A DNA stretch of 64,000 nucleotides. Origin: an uncultured Cyclobacteriaceae bacterium (GTDB lineage: Bacteria > Bacteroidota > Bacteroidia > Cytophagales > Cyclobacteriaceae). Position numbers and translations under genes: made by a program. Positions 17,455 through 26,476 of the stretch are shown here, one piece after another (within the stretch, counting starts at the first letter, position 1; every line of letters begins with the position of its first letter). The stretch lies in NCBI GenBank assembly GCA_937146645.1, contig CAKZRQ010000037.1, forward strand, positions 62,001-126,000, read 5' to 3'. The notes below the pieces were generated by a model. It was given only the letters and a program-made list of their open reading frames with translations, had not been told where the DNA came from and made no database searches.

Positions 17455-18806
17455 CCTTTCTGCTCTTTCATACGCTGAAAGTAATCTTTAGCAGCTGACC
17501 TAACTTTTGGTGCAAGATAAAAGGTTGATATCATCGTAGGAATAGCCATTACGGCGTACATCCCATCTACTAGACTAATTACCACTTGGAGCGAAGCAAC
17601 CGCTCCTGCCACGATAGTAACTAAATAGAAATAATTGTAATAGTTGGCCTTATCAGCACCGAAAAGGTAATTGAAGCATTTATGACCATAATAGCTATAG
17701 GTGAACATGGTAGACAAGGCAAAAACAAGAACAGCCGCCATCAAGAGATAACGCCCATAACTAGGAAGAGCCTGATCAAAAGCCGCCAAAGTTAATCTCA
17801 CTCCATCTGATTCCGTAGTTTGCCAAACTCCTGTAACCATAATTACCAGGGCAGTCAAGGTACAAACCACTACAGTGTCAATAAATGGCCCCAGCATAGC
17901 GATAAGGCCCTCACGGATCGGCTCATTATTTTTTGAAGCACCGTGGACCATCGGCGCGGTACCAATCCCCGCTTCATTTGAGAAAGCAGCTCTTCTAGCT
18001 CCAGTAATGATTACTGCCCCTACTACTCCACCTGCGGCAGCTTTGCCTGTAAAGGCATCTTCGACAATTGTCAAAAGCATTTCAGGAATTTCCCCTAAAT
18101 AATGGAACAGGATCAGCAGAACGGTCAAAAAGTATAACACTACCATGAATGGCACCAACTTAGAAGCCACTGACGCAATTCGCTTTATCCCTCCTAGAAT
18201 CACTATGGCCACCAAAACCATCATAGCAATTCCGATGATCCAGTTAGTTTGGTTCCCACTATCTAAGCCATTTGGTTCAAGAAGTACAGTTTTAATTACC
18301 GCAGTTAGCTGATTTGCTTGAAAAATGGCTAAAAGCCCCATCACACCAGCGATACAAAAGATATAGGATAAGAACTTCCATTTCTTCCCCATACCCTCTT
18401 CAATCACATACATAGGACCACCTTGCACCTCTCCACTACTATCCTTACCCTTGTACATTATCGCAAGCGAACAGGTATAGAATTTCGTTGCCATTCCTAC
18501 GAAAGCCGAAACCCACATCCAAAAAATAGCACCGGGTCCTCCCATTGTAATAGCGATAGCCACCCCACTTATATTACCTAATCCGACTGTAGCTGCGATT
18601 GCGGAGGAAAGGGCCTGAAAAGAAGTGATCTGTCCAGGAATATTTGTGTCATCATATTTTCCACGGAGAAGGCCGATCGCATGACCGATTCTCCTAAATG
18701 GAACAAAACCTGAGTGAACAAGGAGGACAATCCCTCCTCCCATTAAAAGAATTAGCATTGGGGTACCCCAAATCCAATTCGCAAAAGAAACAATGAAGTC
18801 CCCCAT
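17451..18806 (-). CDS. sodium:alanine/glycine symporter (AGCS family)
   Basis: Inner-membrane sodium symporter for alanine and/or glycine. The 451-residue protein has about ten or eleven membrane helices and the AGCS landmarks: GNISGVAIAITMGGPGA, GGPMYVIEEG, and the central signature FSNEAGIGTAPMVHG. The length is normal. First gene of a two-gene unit with the glycerate kinase, overlapping by ATGA. A 7-base-arm hairpin (18834-18851) lies 28 bases ahead of the start in the leader and may affect expression. Confidence 0.94.
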   Translation of the reverse strand: MGDFIVSFANWIWGTPMLILLMGGGIVLLVHSGFVPFRRIGHAIGLLRGKYDDTNIPGQITSFQALSSAIAATVGLGNISGVAIAITMGGPGAIFWMWVSAFVGMATKFYTCSLAIMYKGKDSSGEVQGGPMYVIEEGMGKKWKFLSYIFCIAGVMGLLAIFQANQLTAVIKTVLLEPNGLDSGNQTNWIIGIAMMVLVAIVILGGIKRIASVASKLVPFMVVLYFLTVLLILFHYLGEIPEMLLTIVEDAFTGKAAAGGVVGAVIITGARRAAFSNEAGIGTAPMVHGASKNNEPIREGLIAMLGPFIDTVVVCTLTALVIMVTGVWQTTESDGVRLTLAAFDQALPSYGRYLLMAAVLVFALSTMFTYSYYGHKCFNYLFGADKANYYNYFYLVTIVAGAVASLQVVISLVDGMYAVMAIPTMISTFYLAPKVRSAAKDYFQRMKEQKG

Positions 18807-18833
18807 GAGTGCTGCTGAGAATTATAGTGTATG

Positions 18834-18851
18834 GTAGCTCAAATGAGCTAC
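18834..18851 (-). promoter_or_regulatory. perfect hairpin upstream of the AGCS symporter
   Basis: GTAGCTC-AAAT-GAGCTAC, a perfect 7-base inverted repeat between the GH20 stop and the AGCS start. No T-run follows on the minus strand, so it is not a classical terminator; it could be an operator or a leader structure. Confidence 0.4.
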
Positions 18852-18896
18852 AAAACGTTAAAGATAGAAATCATCCCAAATTAAAGAGGAAAGATT

Positions 18897-20492
18897 CTAC
18901 CAATTAACCTTAGGAGACTTATAATAATTAATTCCTCTCATATCCCATCTTTTAGCCATTAAGGCTAAACGGCTAGAGAAACTATCATAATTCCTCATGC
19001 TAGATGGTGTCCATGCAACTTCTGCAGTGGCATAAATTCGAGGAAAAATCATGTACTCCATTTCTTCCCGATTTGTAATGGTTTCAGACCAAAGTGGCGT
19101 CTCTACCCCTAGGATATTCTCCTTATTTATTCCCTCAAGATAATTTGATGGGTCCCAATTATAGGCGTCATCTACTTCAATATATGCTGCCCAGTGTAAC
19201 CCTAGATAGGTCGTGGAATCATACTGCATATCCATATAAGTCTTTTTGGCCGGCGACATAATTACTTTGTTTCCTTGTCCTACGGCTAAGAGGGCATTCT
19301 CATCATCTCCCCAATACTGAGCTATATTTTCAGGTCTCAAAGTCGTCGTAGCCACCTCATCCCATCCAATACTGATCTTTCCATACTTATTGACTATCTC
19401 TTGAGCTCTTTCCACAAATTTGATGTAATCGTCTTTCTCAGTTACATGAGACTCATCACCTCCAATATGAAAATATGGTCCAGGTGTCATCTCAACGATC
19501 TCTCTCACTACATCATCTACAAACTTATACGTCAAGTCGAGGTCAGTAGCGAAAGTAGAAAAGCCAACCTCTATGCCTGTGTAAAGCTCAGCAGGCTGTG
19601 GATTTACTATTGGCATATCGTAATCAAGAGGAAGCTTCGTCAGCGAATCCAACACCCCATTAGCTAGATTTACACCCGGATTTAGTTCCGCATATGATGC
19701 CAATGCTGCATTAGTATGTCCTGGCATATCAATTTCTGGAACTACAGTGATATATCTCTGGGCAGCATAATTGACAATATCTTTATACTCTTCTTGAGTG
19801 TAGAAACCTCCTTCACCACCACCTACTTCGGTACTTCCTCCTATTTCTGTCAATTTTGGCCATGACTTAATTTCAATTCTCCATCCCTGATCATCTGAAA
19901 GGTGCATGTGGAAATAATTGTATTTCAGTCTTGCCATTATATCCAAGTAATGCTTAACATCTTCCACACTAAAAAAATGCCTTGCCATATCCAACATCGA
20001 ACCTCGGTAACCAAATTCTGGCTCATCATTTATTGTGCCAGCCGGGATTGAAACCGGAAGAGTTAACTGACCATTTGATGCTATTTCAGCTGGCAGAACT
20101 TGCAATAATGTTTGAACTGCGTAAAACAGACCTTGCTCACCATCAGATTTTAATACAATGGTCTCTTCAGAAATATCAATGGAATAAGCCTCATAATTTG
20201 AGCCTGAGGTCCTTTGTAAAATGATAGCACCTTCATCAGAAATAGCCAGAGTTGAACCACTTGCCTTACCTATCTCTTTGGCCAAAAATGAGCCAATCCA
20301 TTCGATCCCGGGTCCAGTACCTTCAATCTTAATTCCAGTAGTTTGGCCTAGTCTGAAACTACCATCAGCGTTTTGTACATCCCTGGGAAGTGGAATAATG
20401 CTTGCATCCGATAGGGAAACCTTTGGTTCAGAAGAACAGGCAGAAATTAGACAAATGAAAAGAACAATCAGGGGTGAATATAGTGATCTCAT
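18897..20492 (-). CDS. beta-N-acetylhexosaminidase, GH20 lipoprotein
   Basis: Removes terminal beta-linked GlcNAc/GalNAc from glycans. The 531 residues start with a lipoprotein signal ending ISAC (cysteine near residue 19), so it should be membrane-anchored on the periplasmic or surface side. A GH20b-type N-terminal domain precedes the TIM barrel, which carries MDMARHFFSVEDVKHYLD-type motifs (split here), HLSDDQGWRIE, VVPEIDMPGH, and the catalytic pair D346-E347 in HIGGDESH. It stands alone and may serve chitin-oligomer or peptidoglycan/host-glycan scavenging; the substrate is not decided by sequence. Confidence 0.94.
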   Translation of the reverse strand: MRSLYSPLIVLFICLISACSSEPKVSLSDASIIPLPRDVQNADGSFRLGQTTGIKIEGTGPGIEWIGSFLAKEIGKASGSTLAISDEGAIILQRTSGSNYEAYSIDISEETIVLKSDGEQGLFYAVQTLLQVLPAEIASNGQLTLPVSIPAGTINDEPEFGYRGSMLDMARHFFSVEDVKHYLDIMARLKYNYFHMHLSDDQGWRIEIKSWPKLTEIGGSTEVGGGEGGFYTQEEYKDIVNYAAQRYITVVPEIDMPGHTNAALASYAELNPGVNLANGVLDSLTKLPLDYDMPIVNPQPAELYTGIEVGFSTFATDLDLTYKFVDDVVREIVEMTPGPYFHIGGDESHVTEKDDYIKFVERAQEIVNKYGKISIGWDEVATTTLRPENIAQYWGDDENALLAVGQGNKVIMSPAKKTYMDMQYDSTTYLGLHWAAYIEVDDAYNWDPSNYLEGINKENILGVETPLWSETITNREEMEYMIFPRIYATAEVAWTPSSMRNYDSFSSRLALMAKRWDMRGINYYKSPKVNW

Positions 20493-20670
20493 AGCTTTAG
20501 ATTTAAGTCAAACTTAATCTAATTTTTCAATAAAGTATGAGTGGAAAACAGATTTCTTCCAATAAGATTTGAGAGTTGAATTTAGAGTTTCACCAAATTC
20601 CTCAGCAAGCAGTTCAAATAAAATAAGACTTTTTACTAGTTTAAGTTTCTGTTTAAAACACTAGGATTCA

Positions 20671-22089
20671 ATGAAAAATAGCCGTAGAAAATTTATTAAA
20701 ACCGCTGCTGCTTCAGCTACATCATTTTATATAATACCAAGGCACGTACTTGGTGGATCAGGTTTTGTCCCTCCAAGTGATAAGCTAAGAGTGGCAGGAA
20801 TTGGCGTTGGCGGAATGGGAGGAAATGATGTAAGAGGAGTTTTTCAAAGTGGTAAAGCAGATTTTGTAGCATTATGTGATGTAGACGATACAAGGGCAGA
20901 AAGGGTGGTGAAAAAGATGAAAAAGGCTACCTATTACAAGGATTACAGGGAAATGCTTGAGGCCGAGGAAGGGAATATCGATGCAGTCACAGTTTCAACA
21001 CCAGATCATATGCATGCAGTTCAGGCCATGATGGCTATGAAAATGGGAAAACATGTCTATGTCCAAAAGCCATTATCTCATGATATATATGAAGCAAGAA
21101 AACTAACTGAAGCAGCCGAAGAATATAAGGTCGTTACCCAAATGGGAAACCAAGGCTCCTCAGGCGACGGTGTCAGAAAAATGGTTGAATGGTATCAGGC
21201 TGGATTGATTGGAGAAGCTACCAAGGTTTACTCCTGGACGAATAGACCCGTTTGGCCCCAAGGCATAAAATGGCCTCAAGAAAAGGTTACACCTCCAGCA
21301 GATCTGGATTGGGATCTATGGTTAGGCACAGCCCCGTACAAGGATTATGTAGGAAATCTAGTCCCTTTTAACTGGCGCGGCTGGTGGGATTACGGAACGG
21401 GTGCACTGGGCGACATGGCTTGTCATATTATGGAGCCTCCTTTCCGAGTACTAGAATTAGGATACCCAAAATCAGCTGAGTGTAGCGTTGGATCCGTATA
21501 TGTTGGTGAATTTAAGAGGGGCTTCTTCCCAGAAAGCTGCCCACCTTCCTCTCATATTACACTAAGGTTTGATAGACCGGGCAAAGACGATCTGGAGTTT
21601 CACTGGATGGATGGAGGAATTCAACCCACAAGACCTGAGGAGCTTGGACCGAATGAAATCATGGGTGATGGAGGAAATGGAGTAATCATCGAAGGAACAG
21701 AAGGCAAAATGATGTGCTCAACTTATGGAAAGAATCCTCAATTACTTCCTACTTCAAGAACAAAAGACGCGAACGTTCCCGAGTCCATTTATCGAGTTCC
21801 AAAAGGAGATGGAGGTCATTATAATAATTGGGTTGAGGCTTGTATTGCTGGTCATGGGTCAGAAGAGTTCGAACGATTAAGTTCACCTTTTTCTATCGCA
21901 GGACCGCTGACGGAATCCGTTTTAATGGGTAACCTGGCAATAAGAAGCTATGATTATCAGGATAATAAAGGGGACTTTCCTGGACGCGGGATAAAGCTTG
22001 TTTGGGATGGGCCAAATATGCAGGTGAAAAACTTTGACCCTGCGAATCAATTTGTGAAACGAGAATACCGCGAGGGCTACAGTCTTTAA
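20671..22089 (+). CDS. Tat-exported Gfo/Idh/MocA family oxidoreductase
   Basis: A 472-residue NAD(P)-binding oxidoreductase with a twin-arginine signal (SRRKFIK at 4-10 followed by a hydrophobic stretch), so it is probably exported folded with cofactor. The Rossmann motif is GIGVGGMGG (43-51), and the QKPL motif at 132-135 holds the usual catalytic-site lysine. The C-terminal half is the beta-sheet substrate domain, with the GxWWDYGTGALGDMACH block typical of secreted Bacteroidota/Planctomycetota members. The substrate is probably a sugar or inositol derivative. It is divergent from the GH20 gene across 178 bases. Confidence 0.9.
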   Translation: MKNSRRKFIKTAAASATSFYIIPRHVLGGSGFVPPSDKLRVAGIGVGGMGGNDVRGVFQSGKADFVALCDVDDTRAERVVKKMKKATYYKDYREMLEAEEGNIDAVTVSTPDHMHAVQAMMAMKMGKHVYVQKPLSHDIYEARKLTEAAEEYKVVTQMGNQGSSGDGVRKMVEWYQAGLIGEATKVYSWTNRPVWPQGIKWPQEKVTPPADLDWDLWLGTAPYKDYVGNLVPFNWRGWWDYGTGALGDMACHIMEPPFRVLELGYPKSAECSVGSVYVGEFKRGFFPESCPPSSHITLRFDRPGKDDLEFHWMDGGIQPTRPEELGPNEIMGDGGNGVIIEGTEGKMMCSTYGKNPQLLPTSRTKDANVPESIYRVPKGDGGHYNNWVEACIAGHGSEEFERLSSPFSIAGPLTESVLMGNLAIRSYDYQDNKGDFPGRGIKLVWDGPNMQVKNFDPANQFVKREYREGYSL

Positions 22090-22121
22090 TTAGACGATAT
22101 GAAGATTAACATTGAAGGGTG

Positions 22122-23768
22122 TTATTGAACTTCCAATTCCACCCTTCTATTTTTTTGCCTACCTGCTTCTGTGGCATTGGAGGCAATAGGCCTAGAACCA
22201 CCCCAACCTGAAATTCTTAACCGCTCAAATTCGACACCCAATTCGACGAGATAATCTCTAACAGCTCTCGCCCGATCCAAGGATAATGCTTTATTCAAGC
22301 CTGGATCTCCCGAGCTATCCGTATGACCATGTATCCGTACCGAGAACTCCTCATTTTCTAAGAGGAAAGCACTCAATTCCTTTAGTGCCAATTCTGTTTC
22401 TAATCCTTCAAACTCTGCCGTTCCCCTTGTAAAGCTCACTTTTTCAAGCTTTATACTTTGCCCACTTTGAATCTTAGCCATTAGGGCAATATTGGGATGG
22501 TCCACGATCAGTTGTTCAGTTGAAAAAGTGTATGGAAAATATCCTTCACTATTGATTTTTATCTCATCCACACCTTTCTCAACCAAATCAGCAAATAGAA
22601 TTGAATCCATTTGAGAAAAGGTTACAGGATTCTTTTTTGAAAGAAATTCCAAATCAAAGTCCAACTCACTTTTCTGAACTGCGTCCACAGCGATCCAAAC
22701 CAAAGGTTTAGATTCAATTTTCACAGAGTCTAGGAATAACCCAATCTCAGGTTTACCCACCATAATATTCGGTGATATCGGCTTGATCTTTTCTTCTGTT
22801 AAATAGCTATCTGTTGTTGCTGGAACCGGTGAATCCTCTTCCTGACGAGCTATTGATCTCCTTAAAGCAGGTTGAAAATCTGAAGGAACATCCAGTTGAA
22901 CCTCGGAAGCAAAACTGCGCAAGTCGAAAAATCCTCCACTATTCTGGCTAGAGCCCCAGACTACTTCATTATCCCCAATTATGGCTAATCCTGATTCGGA
23001 TCCAGCACTATTTATTTGGTCCCATCGAATTGGGTTGCTCCAGTCTTGCCAGGTATCCCCTGTCTTCTTGGCTACATAGATATCCTTTCCTTGAGCATCT
23101 GGCCTATTGTTCGTTGAAAAGTATAAGGTTTGATTATTTGAATCATAAAAAGGACTCACTTCTTGCCCAAATGTATTGATCGTAGTCCCAAGATTGATAG
23201 GTTCAGACCATGTGATTCCTGTAACTAATTCAAAAACATACAAATCTTCATTTCCAATAGATTCGGGTGTTTTACCCGCTAAAAATATAAGCTTTCCATC
23301 TATAACTGATCCTCCTACTAATCCAGAGAATTCACCGATTTTAGGCACTTCAATTCTCCTTCTATAATTCCACTCAGGACCAAACTTGGCATATTCATGG
23401 ATTCCTCGGTTGTCGATACCTTCCTCATGAAAAACCAACAGTGTGATTACATTTGGCATACCCAAGGCCAAATCATAGCCTGAGGTGCTTAAATCAGCTC
23501 TGTGAATCGCCTTGCTCCATTTTCCTTCTTCATCCTTTTCAATCATCCATATATCTCCTCGATCACTAGCTCCTCCAATATTTTGTGGATGAAAAGCCCG
23601 GGTAAATAATAATCTTCCATCACCAAGCCAGACAGGATTCCAATCGTTTTGATTAGAATTGGCACCCGTCACAGATATGGTTTCCTGCGCTAATGCGAGA
23701 TTTAGTAATGAAGTGGAAAGGAGTAAAATAGCTCCCTGCCAAATGGCCATTCGGTTTAGTTTATTCAT
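22122..23768 (-). CDS. PD40 beta-propeller / OmpA C-terminal domain protein
   Basis: Envelope protein likely to bind peptidoglycan. I prefer the ATG at 23768 (548 residues, one base after the upstream stop) over the GTG at 23777, which overlaps the previous gene. A signal peptide ends near LALAQ. The N-terminal ~280 residues contain PD40-like repeats (NPVWLGDGRLLF, YFSTNNRPDAQGKDIYVAKK), and the C-terminal ~110 residues are an OmpA-like domain with HGHTDSSGD, LSLDRARAVRDYL and RQKNRRVEL. This arrangement is common in Bacteroidota outer-membrane proteins, some linked to gliding or type IX secretion. No such genes are adjacent. Confidence 0.88.
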   Translation of the reverse strand: MNKLNRMAIWQGAILLLSTSLLNLALAQETISVTGANSNQNDWNPVWLGDGRLLFTRAFHPQNIGGASDRGDIWMIEKDEEGKWSKAIHRADLSTSGYDLALGMPNVITLLVFHEEGIDNRGIHEYAKFGPEWNYRRRIEVPKIGEFSGLVGGSVIDGKLIFLAGKTPESIGNEDLYVFELVTGITWSEPINLGTTINTFGQEVSPFYDSNNQTLYFSTNNRPDAQGKDIYVAKKTGDTWQDWSNPIRWDQINSAGSESGLAIIGDNEVVWGSSQNSGGFFDLRSFASEVQLDVPSDFQPALRRSIARQEEDSPVPATTDSYLTEEKIKPISPNIMVGKPEIGLFLDSVKIESKPLVWIAVDAVQKSELDFDLEFLSKKNPVTFSQMDSILFADLVEKGVDEIKINSEGYFPYTFSTEQLIVDHPNIALMAKIQSGQSIKLEKVSFTRGTAEFEGLETELALKELSAFLLENEEFSVRIHGHTDSSGDPGLNKALSLDRARAVRDYLVELGVEFERLRISGWGGSRPIASNATEAGRQKNRRVELEVQ

Positions 23769-23769
23769 A

Positions 23770-24741
23770 TTACTCACCTAGTACAATGGCGAATACAAGT
23801 GGTGCAACAATTGTCGCATCCGATTCAATAATATATTTAGGCGTATCCACACCCAGCTTACCCCAGGTAATCTTTTCGTTAGGCACCGCACCTGAATAGG
23901 AACCATAAGAGGTGGTAGAATCAGAAATTTGACAGAAATATCCCCAAAGAGGTACATCTTCCATTTGAAGATCCTGATGTAGCATGGGTACTACGCAAAT
24001 AGGAAAATCTCCTGCTATGCCTCCACCAATTTGAAAGAACCCAACCTTGCTTTCTTCTCTTGCTTTCGCCAAATACCAATCTGACAAAAAAATCATGTAT
24101 TCAATTCCACCTTTTACAGTGTGCACATTCTTGATATCACCTGAAATACAATGCGATGCAAACATATTGCCAAGGGTAGAATCTTCCCAACCAGGAACTA
24201 TGATCGGTAGATTTTTCTTAGCTGCTTCGAGAAGCCAACTATCCTTTGGGTCTATTTGATAGAATTCTTCAAGCCTTCCAGATAACAAAATCTTGTAGAA
24301 AAATTCATGAGGGAAATGAGACCTTCCATTTTGATCGGCTTCCGTCCACTCTTCTAAAATCACATCCTCAATTCTCCGCATAGCCTCCATTTCAGGGATG
24401 CAAGTATCGGTAACCCTATTCATATGTCTCTCTAAAAGCTCTTGTTCCTGCTTAGGAGATAAATCCCGATATTCAGGAATCCTCTCATAATAGTCATGAG
24501 CTACCAAATTGAAAACATCCTCTTCTAAGTTAGCTCCGGTACAAGTGATAATTTGAACCTTATCTTGTCGGATCATCTCAGCAAGAGAAATCCCAAGCTC
24601 TGCAGTAGACATTGCCCCAGCGAGAGTAATCATCATCTGACCACCATTATCCAAATGAGCCTTATACCCTTCTGCAGCATCGATCAAAGCTGCAGAATTG
24701 AAATGACGAAAATGATGCTTTAAGAATTGGGTGATTTTCAT
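23770..24741 (-). CDS. deoxyhypusine synthase-family protein lacking the catalytic lysine
   Basis: A 323-residue protein with the NAD-binding fold of deoxyhypusine synthase: TLAGAMSTAELG (39-50), CTGANLEEDVFN (67-78), PGWEDSTLGNM (183-193), GGG (239-241), AVPNEKITWGKL (285-296) and ESDATIVAPLV near the end. In true DHS a lysine a few residues after GGG (GGGxxKHH) forms the enzyme-substrate intermediate. Here that stretch reads GGGIAGDFPICV, with glycine at the expected position (G244). Bacteria have no eIF5A; some bacterial homologues make homospermidine, but that chemistry also uses the lysine. The function is therefore open. It is followed directly by the OmpA/PD40 gene. Confidence 0.85.
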   Translation of the reverse strand: MKITQFLKHHFRHFNSAALIDAAEGYKAHLDNGGQMMITLAGAMSTAELGISLAEMIRQDKVQIITCTGANLEEDVFNLVAHDYYERIPEYRDLSPKQEQELLERHMNRVTDTCIPEMEAMRRIEDVILEEWTEADQNGRSHFPHEFFYKILLSGRLEEFYQIDPKDSWLLEAAKKNLPIIVPGWEDSTLGNMFASHCISGDIKNVHTVKGGIEYMIFLSDWYLAKAREESKVGFFQIGGGIAGDFPICVVPMLHQDLQMEDVPLWGYFCQISDSTTSYGSYSGAVPNEKITWGKLGVDTPKYIIESDATIVAPLVFAIVLGE

Positions 24742-24783
24742 TGGTTAGATTTTTTTGGGATGATAAAAATACTTCTTTAATAC

Positions 24784-24809
24784 AAAAAAACCCGGACCAG
24801 CCGGGTTTT
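24784..24809 (-). terminator. intrinsic terminator of the skp-like gene
   Basis: On the minus strand, AAAACCCGG / CCGGGTTTT with a five-base loop (24787-24809), followed by a T-run reaching 24784. It separates the Skp-like gene from the downstream DHS-family gene. Confidence 0.9.
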
Positions 24810-24828
24810 GAAATTATTAGATGTCAGA

Positions 24829-25428
24829 TCACTTGATAGAATCTGAAGAAGTAGCGTTGTACTCTTCGTTCAAACCCTTGATCACAGCCTCAGTCACATC
24901 GATGGCATCATCTGCATACCATACTGCACCTCCTCGAGTCTTACTAAGAATCATGCTGTACCCATTATCTTTTGCAAATCCATCCATGTACGCCTGAATT
25001 TTCTCGTAAACATCATTGTACAAGTTAGCCTCATCTGCAGAAAGCTCCTGCATGATATTATTCCGGTAGGTCATGAGATTTTGCTCTTTCTTTACTAGTT
25101 CTTCCTGCTTTGCAAGCGCTTGGTTTTGAGTCATATTATTTGCTGACTGCTGAAAGTTTGCTACCTCCTGCTCAAATCCTTGAGCTCTGCTTTGAAGTTC
25201 ACCTTCAAACCTCTTCCCCTTTTCAGTAATTTCTTCTGACTTCAACATGAAGTATTCGTACTTATTTATGACACTATCTGTAGAAACATAAGCCACCTTT
25301 AAATTACCTATGGATACACCTGTCTCCTGAACTTCAGAAGTGGCTTCAGTAGCAGCGGGTTGATTACAAGAATATAGGGTGATACCCGATAATAAAACTA
25401 GAGATAGAATTCTAAACGATTTTTTCAC
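24829..25428 (-). CDS. OmpH/Skp-family periplasmic chaperone, predicted lipoprotein
   Basis: A 199-residue member of the OmpH/Skp family, whose trimers carry unfolded outer-membrane proteins across the periplasm. After the signal, the conserved VAYVSTDSVINKYEYF strand/helix (about 47-62) opens a long coiled-coil segment (roughly 65-150, rich in E, K and Q), and the YSMILSKTRGGAVWYAD block closes the body domain. The N terminus is unusual: the signal ends in LYSC with cysteine near residue 21, a lipobox, whereas classical Skp is soluble. Own promoter upstream (25455-25488) and own terminator. Confidence 0.85.
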   Translation of the reverse strand: MKKSFRILSLVLLSGITLYSCNQPAATEATSEVQETGVSIGNLKVAYVSTDSVINKYEYFMLKSEEITEKGKRFEGELQSRAQGFEQEVANFQQSANNMTQNQALAKQEELVKKEQNLMTYRNNIMQELSADEANLYNDVYEKIQAYMDGFAKDNGYSMILSKTRGGAVWYADDAIDVTEAVIKGLNEEYNATSSDSIK

Positions 25429-25454
25429 CTTTGGAAATATTTATGATAAGGCCG

Positions 25455-25488
25455 CAAATATAAGTAAAGAATTGATTTGAGAGAGCAA
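25455..25488 (-). promoter_or_regulatory. Bacteroidota-type promoter of the skp-like gene
   Basis: On the minus strand, TTG at 25488-25486, a 23-base spacer, and a perfect -7 box TATATTTG at 25462-25455. The start codon lies 26 bases downstream. Confidence 0.6.
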
Positions 25489-25521
25489 CACAAACGGAAG
25501 CTCGCATTAATTTGAGTTAAA

Positions 25522-26424
25522 CTAAAAGAAAATATCTTGGGCAAGGCGGTAAACTTGGGAATGTGCCTCTATTATATCCCTAATCTGAGGGGAATAACCT
25601 CCTCCCATACAGCACATTACAGGGATTTCCTTTTCAAAAGCTGAACCCAGAACAAACTCATCTCTTTCCCTTATTCCTTGCAGGGAAACACTCAATTTTC
25701 CCAGCTTATCAGATTCCAAAATATCTACTCCACATTGATAAATAATGAAGTCAGGATCAAAACTACTCATCAATGAAGGAAGTGCTGCTTTTAGCTCTTT
25801 TAAATAAAAATCGTCCGATGTTCTATCCGGAAGGGCGATATCCAGATCAGAAGTCTCTTTGTGCATGGGATAATTAGACTTTCCATGCATGCTAAAGGTG
25901 AAAATATTTGGATCTTGCTGACAGAGCAAGGCTGTTCCATTACCCTGATGAACATCCAGATCAACGACCAAAACTCTTTGCGCAAGCCTTTTCTTTAGCA
26001 AATAATTTGCTGAGACCGCTATGTCATTCAGCAAACAAAAACCCTCTCCGTGTCCCGCATATGCATGGTGGGTACCCCCAGCAATATTCATAGCAATTCC
26101 ATATTCCAAAGCGAACTCACATGCTTTGACTGACCCATCAAGAATATTTATCTCTCTTTGGACAAGTTGGCTAGAAAGTGGAAACCCAGTTTTCCGCTCC
26201 TCTTTTCTGCTTAGAGATAATGATTGAAGCTTTTCTAAATATTCCCGATCATGAACTTCCAAAATCCATTTCTCATCTAAAAAATCAGGTTCAAAGAAAT
26301 GTGAATCATTTACTGTACCCTCATACTTCAGCTGTTCTGGAAGAAGGGAATACTTTTCCATTGGAAATCGGTGTCCCTCCGGTAGAGGATGGCTATACAG
26401 TGGAGACCAGGCTATTTTGAGCAT
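25522..26424 (-). CDS. histone deacetylase-family zinc hydrolase
   Basis: A 300-residue arginase/deacetylase-fold enzyme removing acyl groups from amines; cytosolic. Visible residues are H119-H120 (GGTHHA), the zinc ligands D157 and H159 (DLDVHQGNGT) and D234 (CGVDILESD), and the GGGYSP tyrosine loop near the C terminus. In bacteria such enzymes act on acetyl-lysine proteins, acetylpolyamines or small molecules; the substrate is unknown here. The start MLKIAWSPLY is the expected N terminus for the family. Oddly, a strong terminator ends on the base just before this ATG, leaving no normal ribosome binding region. Confidence 0.92.
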   Translation of the reverse strand: MLKIAWSPLYSHPLPEGHRFPMEKYSLLPEQLKYEGTVNDSHFFEPDFLDEKWILEVHDREYLEKLQSLSLSRKEERKTGFPLSSQLVQREINILDGSVKACEFALEYGIAMNIAGGTHHAYAGHGEGFCLLNDIAVSANYLLKKRLAQRVLVVDLDVHQGNGTALLCQQDPNIFTFSMHGKSNYPMHKETSDLDIALPDRTSDDFYLKELKAALPSLMSSFDPDFIIYQCGVDILESDKLGKLSVSLQGIRERDEFVLGSAFEKEIPVMCCMGGGYSPQIRDIIEAHSQVYRLAQDIFF

Positions 26425-26453
26425 AAAAAAAACGCTTGATTAAGAACCAAGCG
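26425..26453 (-). terminator. strong terminator abutting the HDAC-like start codon
   Basis: On the minus strand, CGCTTGGTT / AATCAAGCG (26453-26433, one G-U pair, three-base loop) followed by eight Ts (26432-26425). The next base, 26424, is the A of the HDAC-like gene's ATG. It ends the transcript of the acidic-protein gene. Confidence 0.85.
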
Positions 26454-26476
26454 CATCAATTATTGTTCTGTCGAAT

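Noticed and set aside
20493-20670. A shared regulatory site between the GH20 and oxidoreductase genes.
   Set aside because: The 178-base gap is AT-rich but I found no convincing palindrome or promoter pair in it.
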